From: Kalaharituber pfeilii | Lineage: Eukaryota; Ascomycota; Pezizomycetes; Pezizales; Pezizaceae | Reading direction: 5' to 3' | Length of the DNA: 64,000 nucleotides | Assembly: GCA_015179045.1 (NCBI GenBank) | Contig: WHUZ01000029.1 | Coordinates: 62,001-126,000, forward strand | Shown: positions 35,766-47,839 of the stretch, piece after piece | Numbering within the stretch: the first letter of the stretch is position 1 | Layout of the letters: each line of letters begins with the position of its first letter | The notes under the pieces: generated by a model | What the model saw: only the letters and a program-made list of their open reading frames with translations | What the model was told of the DNA's origin: nothing | Database searches by the model: none | Position numbers and translations under genes: made by a program

Positions 35766-38700
35766 TGATGAGGAAAGAGCAGTCGAGCAAGCATTGTCCC
35801 AAAGCATGGATGGGTAGAGAGGAACGATGAATTGATTGCTGTTGGGGTGGTGATCGTATGGTTCGTGGAATAAAGAGCTCTTGAGTTCCTGTGGTATTGC
35901 TGCTGTCTATCCCCAGGGATCATTCAGCACACCATCATTGAGGTGAACATCCATGAAATACAGGAGATACCCTCTACGTCCATAAAGTGGGTTGATATTT
36001 GTTGGAGGTCATTTTGCGTTTCTCTGCTGGTATTTTATACCTTGGTGTGTTCTCGTACCAGACTAAGGAGACGGGTTGCAAAGACGAAGATGCAAAATAA
36101 TAACCTAGGCGCGAGTACAGTCTTGGTGTTTACCGTCTGCTAGGCGTGACGATAATATCTGCTATTCAAAAAGGGTGTTTGTTTTCAAAAGTTGAATTTC
36201 TGATGTTTTGGATTCTTCCCATCTAAAGCAGGTTTTAATTTGATGAGCATTTTGATGATTTCAACCTCAGCTTTTAGTCCTTTTTTTCCCTCCAGTATAG
36301 AATTATCCTCCCTGTTCTTGCTTCGTTATCGGAGGGGGAGTTTACCACCATGTGTTTGTGTATGTGCCTGTATATGTGCAACCAAGCATTTTTTGTTGAA
36401 CATGTTTCGTTATGATGATATACATTTTTGGAAAGGGTATAGATTTGGACAGGGCCGCGCACGGGGTAAGATGATGACATTCCAATGTTTCTGCGCTTTT
36501 ACCCCCAAAATGTTGGCAGTAGACAACAGCGGCCGGAGGTGGTTTCATGGAGTGGAGGACATGAGTTCATCTTATAATTTAAGCGGAGGTATTGGCCTAG
36601 AGCTTATAAGACTTTTTTCAACTGTTCCTTCCCCTGCCCCCTCATTCCTGATGTATTCGTATTAAAGAAATATAAAGTGGAAGTGGAGCCAGACTTCCGG
36701 GACTAAGTTAGCCAAAGAGAGAATGATGATGATATGCTCCACTTTGTCAAAACTTAATTGATAGTTTCTATTCCTAGTTTATATTCCTGGTGTCCTTTCA
36801 GTGGCCTCGTCCATCTCTTCAGCTAGTTGCGTTGCGTGTCTTCATTTGGGATAAATCGATGCACTCAATTGAAGTAAACTTTACATTTACTAGTAAATAT
36901 GCCTATTATATGAAGATTATTTTGTGCTATACTTTGTAAGCCATGAAAAATGAAGCAGCTTCCCAGACAATAACATATTCTCTATTACCCCTACCAATAG
37001 AGTAACAATGATAAATCACACTATGAGAGCTACAGAGACGCTTCACTCATGGGCACTGCATGGAATAGGTGACTGTTGTGTCAGTACATGACTTGGGAGC
37101 ATGTGGAGTCATTGTTTACATAGCGTTATGCTTGGTTGGGTTACTAGCGGGTGATCGTGGTTACAACCATTTGGTCGTGTGATACTGTGCACAAAACTGT
37201 ATGATCCAAATAGGGCTACTATGTAAATAGTAGGCCCACATATGTGTCCAGCAGACGTTCACACATCAGATGTGAGTTGTAGGGTCATATTATGTAGATA
37301 AGCAACAATTTGATGGGCGCTTTCATGAAGCTGGGTGATATGGAAGGTGGAAGAGTTAATATGAAGAGGGTGTCGGTATATGGAGTTGTGTATAAGAGAT
37401 TATCGTACCATCTACTATTAGTACCCCTGTCCGAATACATATTTTACTGGCTATCATAATATTCTAGCCTTCTGCAGTGGAGCCTGCATATTTTTCGCCC
37501 TCGCCAAGCGACTGAATAATATTGACGTAGCCAAAGCAATATCAGTGAACTTCACACTTGTGAATATGGGACCGAATAACGTATGATGTCGAATAGATAG
37601 TCCGGCGTGTGCGTCTCTCTCTCTCTCTGTGTGTGTAGGTAAATACTTGTAGCAGTTTATGTAAGTGTATGCAAGTAGTCTGTGGAAGTCATCAATTGTA
37701 ACTGGCTGTATGTTGCGCTTTTGTTGTAACGGTAAAAGCCTCTGAAGCACATGTAACGTATTGAAGTGTTGAGGTAACGAGTGTAAGCCATCGTACGTCC
37801 TATGATCCCTAGTCTCGTAACCAGACACTGACTATATGATCCCTTCGAAAGTCAAATTGTTGTTTGGCGGATTACAATCGTTTGCTTTTGCTGTCTCTCT
37901 CTGCAAGCTGGGGAATGGCCGGTTTTGGCATTTTATTGGCTGTAGATTCCATTGCAACTTGAGGACTTTAGCAGGCTCCGCCTAACTATTGGCACTACAG
38001 CAGAGCATATCAATTCCCTTTTCCTCATTCAAACGGGCAGTTCTTCGGTAGACGTGGGCTCCAACATGTCCGCATCTACTACAATGAAGACAGCGAAAGT
38101 ACTCTTCGTAAGCTGGTGAAGGAGACATCGGGGAGTCTTCCCATATTCGTAGTAGCGTCATAGTGTAAGTAGGGTGCTTTCCCTTTATATCCTATTTCAG
38201 AGTATATATTCCCTCTACAACGCAATTTAAGAACCCTATCTTATATTACTCCGATGTCTATCAGTGATCAGAAACTGTGCGAAGGCGTATCGACTTTTTA
38301 TTTCTCTTGATGGAATAGCATTTCACGGCTAATATCGGGGGAAGAGTGGAAGGGAGTATATCATGGAGTTGGGCGTGAGCTCATACAGCAACAACTTGTG
38401 TAAGGGCAATTACATCTCTACCCGAGTACCAGCAAGCTAGTGGGATCGATGTCTATTTAAGTATGCCAAATGGAGAGTCGCAAAAAGGCGAATAATTGAG
38501 GATGCCTTCGCTAAAAGTACGGACGTTGTGAGCACTCACAGCTCCCTCCGCCAGCATTTCCAGTAAGCTATCTTGCCTTGGACATGAAGCCGTTATTTCT
38601 ATCTCACATTCATTGAGTGTCGAATTCTGCCTCTGCTAGTTCTCCAAATTGTGCTTCAGTGATGGTATGCTGTCCCTAGCAGATATGGATGATTATCGCT

Positions 38701-39576
38701 CCCTTCCACTTTATCCATGGGGCATCCCAAGCATTCCTATGGCTTCTGTATTTTCACCGGGGAACTGTCCTGAGACGGCGCAATGATATGGGGCAGAGCA
38801 TGTGAAGCCGTCAGGTCTTGACATGGTAATGTTTCCTGCGGTGGCATTTGGTACGGATGAGAGGGACTTGTACATGGAAAATACATGTGGATGGCCAGGT
38901 ATCCGAAGCAAATTGTTTGTGGGAGTTAGAGTACGAACTGTGTAGCAGGAATGCCTTTATTAAATATGTAGGGGGTATGCACTTTATCATGGCTGATACT
39001 GTAGCTTACAGGTGGCTGGATGATAGTGGGAATGGCGCTTAAAGAGAAGGTATTTGAGGGGGGCAGAGTCCCAGTTGATGAGATTGATAAATATTTTAGT
39101 TACTGGTGAGGGCGGGTAGTGCGGAGAGGGTATGCTAGGAGAGGCCAAGATGTCGTAGCCCGGTTAAAGATATCGGGGTCTTTGGCAAAGTTTATAAATG
39201 GAATGAGGGTAACCCAAAAAGTAGTGTCGAGTTATAGTGCCCATCGAACCGCGATACATAGCATCGCAAAAACGCCTGCAGTGAACATTAATGAGTCATC
39301 ATATTGGCAAAATACAGGAATATTCTTGTTGCAACTGATACAATGTTGGATGCTGCCGCAATAGCTGCCCTACCGGCAATTTGTGTCAGCATTCCCATTT
39401 CCAAGTGATATAATTTGATTTACGAAGGGTACTTCAGCAATCATCTTTCCAATCCTCCCCGTCGAGCGAATGTAGTGGAAGAAAATCCTAGCAGCGGTTT
39501 GACACCGTTGTAACTGATTGGAGAAATGGCAGGACGACTGGGTGGGATAAGGTAAATGTAAATTGTGCGAATTTAG
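35766..39576. other. Gene-poor spacer
   Basis: About 3.8 kb without a supported gene. Contains a CT/GT microsatellite at about 37614-37640, a half-copy of the palindromic MITE (37418-37454) and the dispersed TAGTCTCGTAACCAGA motif at 37810-37825. Short frames at 36240-36665, 38848-39042 and 39119-39364 have no recognisable features. Confidence 0.4.
37418..37454. mobile_element. Half-copy of the palindromic MITE
   Basis: TGTCCGAATACATATTTTAC followed by TGGCTA matches the right arm of the 31360 and 32899 MITEs, and the preceding TAGTACCCC matches the centre of the 32899 copy. The other arm is missing. A truncated third member of the family. Confidence 0.7.
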
Positions 39577-40195
39577 CTATTGCAGGCTCTGTTGTATCAA
39601 GGATATATTGTCACCTTTCAACAATATTTGACCTGCCTGGCCAGTTGGAAAAAAAAAAGGGAGTTAATGGGAATACTGCATACCAAGCTCTCGCCTCTTC
39701 TCCCCTTCCATCTTAGTGGCCAGCTTAACTTCCACCGCGTCGTCAATGACAAGATTCATGAATTCATCAAATCCCTGTAGGCGCCACATATACACACACT
39801 AATTAGCAACAGCTCATGATGGGTCACATCACACTGGAGATTCTAGCTCACTCTAATCTTTCCCTCAATTCGTATCTGTAGTTGCTTATAGAGCCATATC
39901 TGCACTGTTTGAGCGCTGCTGGAGTAGCTTGAAGATGAAATTGATAGGAGGCAGGAGGACCTTCCGCCCTCCGCCTTGCTGCCGTACGGCCAGTCATGTT
40001 CGAAAAATGATGGTGGCACTGGAGTTATGCCTGTGGCAGAAGGCACAGCGGGAACTGGGGCAGATGCGCTGTTCGGTGTGGAATGGTCTGTTGTGAGTGC
40101 GGGCAGGTTTGGAACCAGAGCCTCAGTAGGAGACGGGTTGTATGCGGGCAATTTGCGGCAGACAGGCGCGGGCCAACGTCAAGCACACACGACAT
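39577..40195 (-). CDS. SME1: snRNP core protein SmE, with a one-base frame disruption
   Basis: Minus strand, core exons 39978-39852, 39774-39684 and 39632-39577. They read RKVLLPPINFIFKLLQQR, then (after one extra base at 39908-39910) TVQIWLYKQLQIRIEGKIR, then GFDEFMNLVIDDAVEVKLAT, and LGQILLKGDNISLIQQSLQ to a TAG. This is the complete Sm1-Sm2 fold of SmE, part of the heptameric ring on spliceosomal U snRNAs. Without the extra base the exons add to 91 codons including stop, a normal SmE length less the first residues. The first exon is not certain: ATG at 40195-40193 followed by a short donor is the best candidate, joined to the acceptor just before 39978. A run of three T on the + strand (39908-39910) would need to be two for an intact frame. 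Either an assembly error or a broken copy. Divergent from MTR10. Confidence 0.82.
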
Positions 40196-40816
40196 AGAGG
40201 AACAGTTGAGAAACATGCCAGTATCAAGCGGATTGTAGAAGTGCACCAGTCGCAGTTTGTATCGTGCACATCACAGAGCCAGCTGTAAGAGTGCTCAGTT
40301 GTCCGCGCGCCTTCGGTGGCCGTCAGTCCGCAGCTGGGCTGCAGCGCTGCAGCGGCTCACGTTGTGGCTGCCACCCACCCGCAACTGGGCCAGGGCAGAG
40401 GGCGAGCGCCACTGGGTGGTAGAGCAGCAAGCAGGCCAGCTGCCCACCAGCGAACCTTTCCTCTCAGCGCCAGGCCCGGTGGTATTCATCCCGCATCAGC
40501 GTCACCATTCTCTCTCTTTCTTTCCCAACCTGGCCCGTCTTTTTGTCCTCACTCTCCAAAGTGCTTCACTATATCCATCTCTTTCTCCGCCCTAAGGGCC
40601 CTTGAGCACCCGCCCCCTCCACCTCCCCCCCCACCCACCCCACCTTCCCTCCACCACATCACATCCCTGAGAAGCCTAGAAATTTAACCCCTCCATCCCA
40701 CTTCTATACTTTCGTCACAACCACAACTAAGTAGTAAAGAAAAAGATAACGAGCCCTTTTTCGTTTTAACAGAATACCGCCGCAGCAAACCGAAGGTCAC
40801 TTTTTTATAGATCACA
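40196..40816. promoter_or_regulatory. Divergent spacer between SmE and MTR10
   Basis: About 620 bases shared by two divergently transcribed housekeeping genes. The MTR10-proximal half (40495-40670) is strongly pyrimidine-rich on the + strand (long CT and C runs), a common feature of fungal promoters. No TATA box is evident. Confidence 0.45.
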
Positions 40817-43800
40817 ATGGCTTCTCCAAACGGAGTGACATCTGCAGAGCGTGCCTTTGCACCGGTGCTGGCGGCTTTAAGCACCATGCAGAGCAGTGTC
40901 GACGCAGCGCAGAAACAGCAGGCTCACGATTATCTCGAGCAATTTCAGAAATCGGTCGGTTAGCCTTACTCAGTGTCCTTTTATTGCTACCTTGGAGATT
41001 TCATGTGTTTGTGCCCCGAGCTCCCGGATATGGGAATGCTTAAGAGAATCCTGATACACATTGGATAATGAGATTGTGTATGGCTATTGGCAGCAATGTT
41101 GGGGCTTCGGAATGCGAGTTGATTCTCTGGGGACATGTTTGTGCGTGGTTGCTGGTGGCATGTTTGGAGTTTACAAAAGCAGAAACAAGGGAATTCAGCA
41201 AGCTGACTTGACTTCGATCGAATAATATTATCCTACTACAGCCCGATGCATGGACAACTACACATGCTATTTTACAGTCACAAACTGCAAGCCTGGAATC
41301 CAGGTTATTTGCGGCCACCACACTTAAGGGAAAGGTATGTCGTTTGAAAAATCAATCCTTCTGATAGCACATGGAGCGTGAGAGGCGATGTTTTATCAGT
41401 GCGCTGATCTCGCAAACTGAATGACACATAGGTAACTTACGATATTCATCAACTTCCTCGGGAGTCCCTTCCTTCTCTCCGGGATTCCTTGCTGAATCTT
41501 TTATTTACTTACCGGTCAACACCTGGCGGTCGGCCTATAAGAACTCAATTGTGTGTCTGTTTGGCAGGCTTGGCTTTACAGATGCTTGAGTGGAAAGATG
41601 TAATACAAGTCGTAGTCTCCGCTTTGAGCAGTGACGCAGCTGGGAGTTTGGTACTCCTCGAGTTTCTTACTGTACTCCCAGAGGAGGTGACAGAGGGCAG
41701 GAGAGTTACTTTGACGGTGAGTGCTAGCTCGAGTTAGAGATAGATGGTCATGTGACTAACGTCTATGATAGGAAGAGGAACTGGACATACGCACGAAAGA
41801 ATTGCTTGACGATAATGCTGAGCAGGTATTGAATCTGCTTGTGCAATATGCCCAATCAACACGTACCATTCACTCCGCCTTTATTACTACGCATAACGAG
41901 CATAGTAGCTAACTCTGTATGTAGCTGATGCTGCCTCGCAACCTGCCTTGATTTCCTGTTTATCATCGTGGCTTCGAGAAATATCGATTTCAAGAGTAGC
42001 TGCAACTCCATTAATGGATGTTGCAAAAGCTGCGCTCGAATCCGAGACCACATTTGAAGTTGCTGTAGACTGCCTTTGTGCAATGTTTCGGGAAACTAAA
42101 GATGTTGATGAATGTGCCGATGTCATTAAAGTCCTTTATCCACGTGTGATAAACTTGCAACCAAAAATCGAAGCAGCAGCACAGACAGATCCGGATGTTT
42201 TCAAGGGATATACAAGGATTTTTGCCGAAGCTGGAGAAGCTTGGGTGATCTTGATTGCTCGGCAACCTATTGAATTCAGGAAACTAGTTGAGGCAATTAG
42301 GGAATGTGCCGCGAGGGACACCGAGAGAGATGTCATTCACCTGACGTTCAATTTCTGGTACGAGCTAAAGAATTATCTCGTTTTGGAGAAGTACATTGAA
42401 GCAAGAGTACAACTTGCCGATATATATGCCAGCCTTGTCGATATCATGATTCAACACTTGCAATATCCTCGGAGTGATACTGGAAGTGAGGAGGATTTAT
42501 TCGATGGGGACAGAGAACAAGAAGAGAAGTTTAGGGAGTTTAGGCACAGCATGGGGGATGTCCTCAAGGATTGCTGTGAGGTAGTTGGACCTACGGACTG
42601 TCTTGCAAAGGCATTTGCAAGAGTGCAAGGGTGGCTACAGGCTTATTCTATTAATGGAACAAGAACTCCAACAGGAGAAGTCGCAAACTGGCAGGAGCTA
42701 GAAGCACCTCTTTTTAGTATGCGAGCTATGGGAAGGATGGTTCCTGCTGATGAGAACCAGGTTTTGCCGCAAATTATGCAAGTCCTCATCCAGTTGCCAG
42801 AGCATGAAAAGGTCCGATTTGCTGCGACATTGGTATTGGGAAGATACACGGAATGGACCTCAAAGCACCCCGAATACCTTGAATCGCAGCTTAATTACAT
42901 AACAAACGGATTCCAGACGGGTTCCAAGGAAGTTACCAAGGCGGCTGCGATGGCACTAAAGTTCTTCTGTCAAGATTGTGGAAAATTACTCGTTAACCAT
43001 GTGCCACAACTCCACGCATTCTATGAGCATGTCTCTGGAAGCCTACCTTTGCCAAGCTTATACGACATCACGGATGGAGTTGCACATGTTATTGCGGCAC
43101 AACCCTTAGACAAGATCTATGATGCATTAAAATTATTTTGCCAGCCAATTGTGGAAAGGTTGATGGCTAAAGCTGACAGAGCACACGATGAAGCTTCAAA
43201 ATGTGAAGTAGCTGGTAAGTGTCGCCTCTCGTATCCGACAACTCAGATGCTAATACCACGGTCGCAGACTACGTTCACCTCTTGACACTATTCGTATCAT
43301 ATGTTCGACCAAATGTGCCCCAGGGACAGCCAAATCCTATGATCACATATTGGACTGAAATATTTCCGATCTTGACCAAGATTTTAGAAAGCTTTGTTGA
43401 TTTTGTGCCAATTTGTGAAAGAATATCAAGATGCTTCAGAACGATGCTTATATCTTACCGAACGGATATGCTGCCGCTTCTACCACCTTTGGCCGAGAAA
43501 TTGGTGGTCTGCTTTGAGAAGTCACACCAAGGATGTTTCTTGTGGGTGAGTGGGGCGGTAGTCAGGGAGTTTGTTGATGATGATTTAGTGGATGAAGCTA
43601 CAAAATTGGCGGTTTATAATTTCTTAGAACGCCAATGCTTGACCATGTTCAGAATCCTAAATGGAAACAGACCAGAGGATATGCCAGATGGTGAGTTTTT
43701 TCCCCCTCAAAAATTCGGTCCATTCCTCCTCTAATCGCATCGTAGTTATTGAGGACTTCTTCCGTCTGCTCAATGATGGCATCATGTTCCACCCGCAGCG

Positions 43801-44476
43801 CCTCATTACTTCATCACTTCTTCAGCCAATCTTCGAAGCCGGACTTACATCACTTAAACTTGAGAAATTTGAGCCGTTGATAGCCGTCTTGCATTTTTAC
43901 CGGGATTTGCTCATGTATGGTGAAGGTTCCAATGCGCCGTCCTCTCTGAGTGACCCTGCAACAGCTACACATCCCGAAGTGCAGCAGGCGATCAAGAGGA
44001 TAGCAGTCAGCGAAGGAGAAAACTTAACCAAGGCTGTAACTTCAGGGTTGATGTATTCTTTCCCAAGGGATTGCGTGCCCGATGCGTCAGGGGTGATTCT
44101 TGCCTTGGTTCAGCTCGTGCCTGATAGATTTGCAGGCTGGATAAAGAATACACTTGAGTTGCTGCCTGCAGGAAGTGTTAGCCCACAGGAAGCTCAGAAG
44201 GTGTTGAAGAGCATTGAAGAGTGAGTTTAAACCTGGAGTACTAAAGCTCATTCATTTTTGCTAAAAATTTGGCTATGATAGTGCGATTGCTGCGCAGGAT
44301 TGGAAGAAGATCAGGTATACATTACAAGATTTCACCAGCTGGTACCGGCGTAAAAATGTAATCTCACTCCTTTATTGCCTCAATTCATTAAGATATCTGA
44401 CAAATCATTATAGGTTACACCCCGAAGTAATGTTACTGGTTTGGATGCCAATCCCAGATTCCGCTTCTCAGGGTAA
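40817..44476 (+). CDS. MTR10: Mtr10/transportin-SR (TNPO3)-type importin beta
   Basis: Nine exons: 40817-40954, 41242-41334, 41432-41716, 41772-41862, 41925-43214, 43268-43690, 43746-44220, 44282-44357, 44414-44476. They give 977 residues, close to yeast Mtr10 (972). The N-terminal part (FQKSPDAWTTTHAILQ, LESRLFAATTLKGKVTYD) is the RanGTP-binding importin-N region; the rest is an all-helical HEAT-repeat array. The end reads DWKKIRYTLQDFTSWYRRKN, then VTPRSNVTGLDANPRFRFSG, the usual Mtr10 finish. Known role: nuclear import of SR-like mRNA-binding proteins such as Npl3, and tRNA traffic. Every phase joins exactly. The first intron is the longest (287 nt). Convergent with the methyltransferase. 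Confidence 0.94.
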
Positions 44477-44997
44477 AATGCGTCTAGAGAATGCAAGAAG
44501 GATACGGTACTCTCCGAATGTATGATTTACAAATCTACACTTCTTGCGCAATGTCTTTATGTCTGCGAGCATTCCTGTTACTAGCACCATCTCTGTTCAC
44601 ATAACCTGCTGCCTTGTCCTTTCTTCTCCTTTTAAGTGTTATTTAATTTTTTGGCTTGATATGGACCCAGGGTAAATGTCTTTTCTGTTTCTCAGGTATA
44701 TTTTCGCCATGAACCTGTCGCTGGGTGGTTGCAATGACAATAATCATGATCTATATTGTTGACGTAGTGACACACCAAAAGAAAAAGAAAACTAAGGCTC
44801 AGTATTAGGTGATCAACACAACCACCATAGCATCGGCCTGAATTTCAAATATGGTGAATCATTGAATTAGACTCATTTTGACTATCTACCAGCCATGCTT
44901 CGAAGATACAACTGAAATTAGGAAAAATAGAACATAGGCACAAATCCGTGTAATTGTGTTACAATATAATATACAATTGGTTGGGGTCAGTAATTTA
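44477..44997. other. Convergent spacer between MTR10 and the methyltransferase
   Basis: AT-rich; holds both 3' untranslated regions. Nothing else is seen. Confidence 0.5.
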
Positions 44998-46122
44998 CTA
45001 TTCTTTATCTGTGCGTTTCATAGTTATCATCCCATGTCCCCACTCGACATGTACCTCTATGTTCGACCAATCCTCTTCTGCAGGCAAACCCCAATTATTC
45101 TCGACCCTTGCCATCTCAGCAAAGCATTCGTCCACAGAGTCACCGGTGCCGCCATCTTGCTGCCGTTTTGCCCCGGGATGGGCCTCATTCCAGCCATGTA
45201 CGGAAGACCAAGTACGGATGTAATCCTCTAAATCAGCCAGTGTCATTTTCTTTGCAAGCATCTTCTCCCCACCCTTCACTAGCTTACCGAATATGCCGCC
45301 GTCGCCTTCCCGACCGCCTTCCCTAGCAGCAGCGTACTGGGCTTCTTCTTCGGGTGTCTCCTTCTGAACTGTCCTGGGCCAGACAAACCCTGTTGTAGCA
45401 GTCGCCTCATGAGTAAATGCGGGCTCGTACTCCCATCTTTCCACAGCGGTCCAACGCCCATCATTTGGCGGCCGGAGAGCGCGGAGCCGGTTTTGAACAC
45501 GTGACCGCCCGGGCTGGGACCAGTATGGGCCCCAATGAGAATCAGAATAGGCGTAGTCATTAAGAACGAAGGTTGCGCGAGGATGTGAGGGGAGGACGCA
45601 GTCCGTGTACCCCCAGAAGGAGACGGTGCCACCTGATAGTGGAGACGCTGAGGATTGGGCGCGGAGTGTGCAGCGGGCTAGTTCGGGCCAGAGAGGGATG
45701 GGTTGGAACCAGTGAGCTGCTTGGGCGGCGGTGGTTAGGGAAATGGAAGAGGTGGAGATGAAGGGGAGTGATTCGGCAGGAGAGAGGTGGAAGGTGATGT
45801 TTTTTTTGGAGTTGAGGGTGGAAAGGTTGGTACGGGCGAGATCAAGCATGCCTCGGGAGGGGTCGACGGCATAGGTGCGCTGGAAGTGCGTTGAGAGTGG
45901 CCCAGTAACGGTGCCGGGGCCGCAGCCAAGGTCGAGGTAGGTGGTTAGGGGGGCGGGGGAGTGGTATTTGAGGAGGTAGGAGAAGAGAGATGGAGGATAC
46001 TCGGGGCGGTAACGAACGTAGGCGGAGAAGCCAAAGTTAGATTTGCTAGTGGGGAAGGATTAGTCTGGAGATTTTGGGAATGGAGAGGGGTCTATGCGGG
46101 TCCCATACGCAAAGGTCGCCAT
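44998..46122 (-). CDS. Crg1/Tmt1-like SAM-dependent methyltransferase
   Basis: Two exons, 46122-46109 (14 nt, MATF plus two bases) and 46045-44998, giving 353 residues. The N-terminus MATFAKSNFGFSAYVRYRPE leads into motif I, YLDLGCGPGTVTG (residues about 41-53), the class I SAM-binding glycine loop, then YAVDPSRGML (motif II acidic region) and LPFISTSSISLTTAAQAAHW, which are typical of the Methyltransf_11 group. Fungal relatives include Crg1 (cantharidin resistance) and Tmt1 (trans-aconitate methyltransferase); the substrate here is not readable from sequence. The C-terminal half has an insertion rich in Gly and Glu (EEAQYAAAREGG). Tandem with and downstream of the bS21m gene. Confidence 0.85.
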
Positions 46123-46733
46123 TCGGTATATATTTCTGTTTATATATTGATTGAGAGCTATGATGAGTGGTGGTGTCGATCACAAAGAGAGATGGGTTTG
46201 AGTTCAGGGTATAACTACCTACAAGCTTGTACAGTCCCTGAGATCAGAACGGAGGCTTAGGAAGGCAAACCATTCAGGATGGGAGCAGGAAAGGGAGGGG
46301 TATCTATATCATATTTGTTTCTCCAAGTGATGACGGTTACTATTAATTGTACATCTCGTATGCCAAGGTACCGCAGCAGCAGTCCCTGCGCTTAGTCCTT
46401 GGGATAGATCATGTCAGTTAGACAGTTGATGCATATTGGTTCAGTTGGAAATATTGGTGAAGAAAGAGATATATATATAGGGCGTATCATTATTGTTCCA
46501 TTCCCTGACTTGCTTCCTAATGCTGCATGAAGTATATATACATGAACTGCAAACGAACAACTTTTGGATGGATCTTCGGAGCCTTTCTAGACTGGATGAC
46601 GGATGGTAAACCGATAAACACATACGCTTGGGATCTTTGATTGGTGAACCTCCTGTTAAGAGGCCTATGAAACACCAATTCTCCGGTTTCCAACAACTCC
46701 ATTTCATATTGTTCCTCAATTGTATTCCGAATT
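46123..46733. other. Spacer between bS21m (3' end) and the methyltransferase (5' end)
   Basis: Both neighbours are on the minus strand. It should hold the methyltransferase promoter and the bS21m 3' end. A TA-rich tract lies at about 46468-46482. No gene seen. Confidence 0.5.
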
Positions 46734-47432
46734 TTACATGCCCCGGTTCTTCATATCCATAATAACTCCAACCATGCGTTTAAATCCTTCCTTGAACCTC
46801 TTCCTGTACCGTTCTCTCCTTAGACGTTTCCGCTTAAGACCCGGACGCTCATGAAACCTCTGCTTGCTCTTGTCGGCCCTGACTCGGTTTTGCGAGACGA
46901 TGGCCCTGAGCCTTGTGAAGGCCGAGACTACATCACCTTGCACCATGACCGATCGGCCGGCTGTAGGCCCCATGCGGGGCACTCGCATGTCTTGCTCAAT
47001 CGGGGGCGGGGCCATGGACTTATCCCACGTCCCGGCTGGCGCAGAGGTGTCGAGACCGAGGGCACCGAAGAGCTTGTCTGAGTTTGGCATGGAGCGGGAG
47101 CCAGAGCCGGCGTATTCGCTGGGAGAGAAGCCGTAACGGGCGGTGAGCCTGTCTGAGTGAGAGGAGGCCCGACCGTCGGCCTGGGGCTTGCGGGGGGCAG
47201 AGTCAGTCTGGAGCACTCCCTTGAGGAGGTCCTCCACGCTTGGCTTTGAGGGCCCAGAGGACGAGGAGCTGAGCTGCGGGGGAGTGGTGGTGAGGAGGCG
47301 TGGGCGGGCGGGGCGGGCATAGCGGGGCAGACAGGCAGCGATTCGTGCTGCTGCTGCTGCTGCTGCGAGCGCGGGGGGCTTTGCGTGCGCGACAAGGGGC
47401 CTCGCCGGCGCGAGGAGCGTGCGTGTGTTCAT
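46734..47432 (-). CDS. MRP21: Mitochondrial ribosomal protein bS21m (Mrp21-like)
   Basis: Single exon, 232 residues from MNTRTLLAPARPL. The N-terminus is Arg/Ala-rich without acidic residues (a likely mitochondrial targeting signal), then a Ser/Pro-rich low-complexity middle. The C-terminal about 85 residues carry the S21 domain: MVQGDVVSAFTRLRAIVSQN, then the very basic RPGLKRKRLRRERYRKRF and a GVIMDMKNRGM end. bS21 is a small-subunit protein near the mRNA exit. The frame is open upstream to 47750, but the chosen ATG gives the expected targeting signal directly. The gene is GC-rich in its 5' half. Divergent from the RBM25-like gene. Confidence 0.85.
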   Translation of the reverse strand: MNTRTLLAPARPLVAHAKPPALAAAAAAARIAACLPRYARPARPRLLTTTPPQLSSSSSGPSKPSVEDLLKGVLQTDSAPRKPQADGRASSHSDRLTARYGFSPSEYAGSGSRSMPNSDKLFGALGLDTSAPAGTWDKSMAPPPIEQDMRVPRMGPTAGRSVMVQGDVVSAFTRLRAIVSQNRVRADKSKQRFHERPGLKRKRLRRERYRKRFKEGFKRMVGVIMDMKNRGM

Positions 47433-47839
47433 CGCGTGTGCGCTGGCTGCGGTGCCGTGCTGCGGTGCTGCGGTGCTGCTGCCTCGAGATGCGCTGCTCC
47501 GCGTTCCCCCTTGCGCGACTCGACTCGCGGTCCCGGTGCCGGCTGGGCGCAGCGCTGACTCAGCAACAATCGCTTTGTCCCACCGGCTCTCCCGCGCCAC
47601 ACGCGCTGATCCGCGTCGGCGGCCCACTGTACTCTTCTCTCCCAGCAAGATCCTGACCAGACTGGAAAAAAATCCGCTTCCACGAACCTCAAAGGACACC
47701 CGCCACCACCCACCAGCACGCAGGTCACAGAGCCTAGAGTCTATCGTCACTCTCTCTTTCTTGGTGACCTTCAGACCTGTGTTCTTCTCTTGTTAGTGGT
47801 TAGCACATCCCGCACAACCCTAGAACATACAGATACAGA
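47433..47839. promoter_or_regulatory. Divergent promoter region between bS21m and RBM25-like genes
   Basis: About 400 bases between two divergent starts. GC-rich near bS21m and CT-rich (CTCTCTTTCTTGG) near the RBM25 side. No clear TATA box. Confidence 0.5.
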
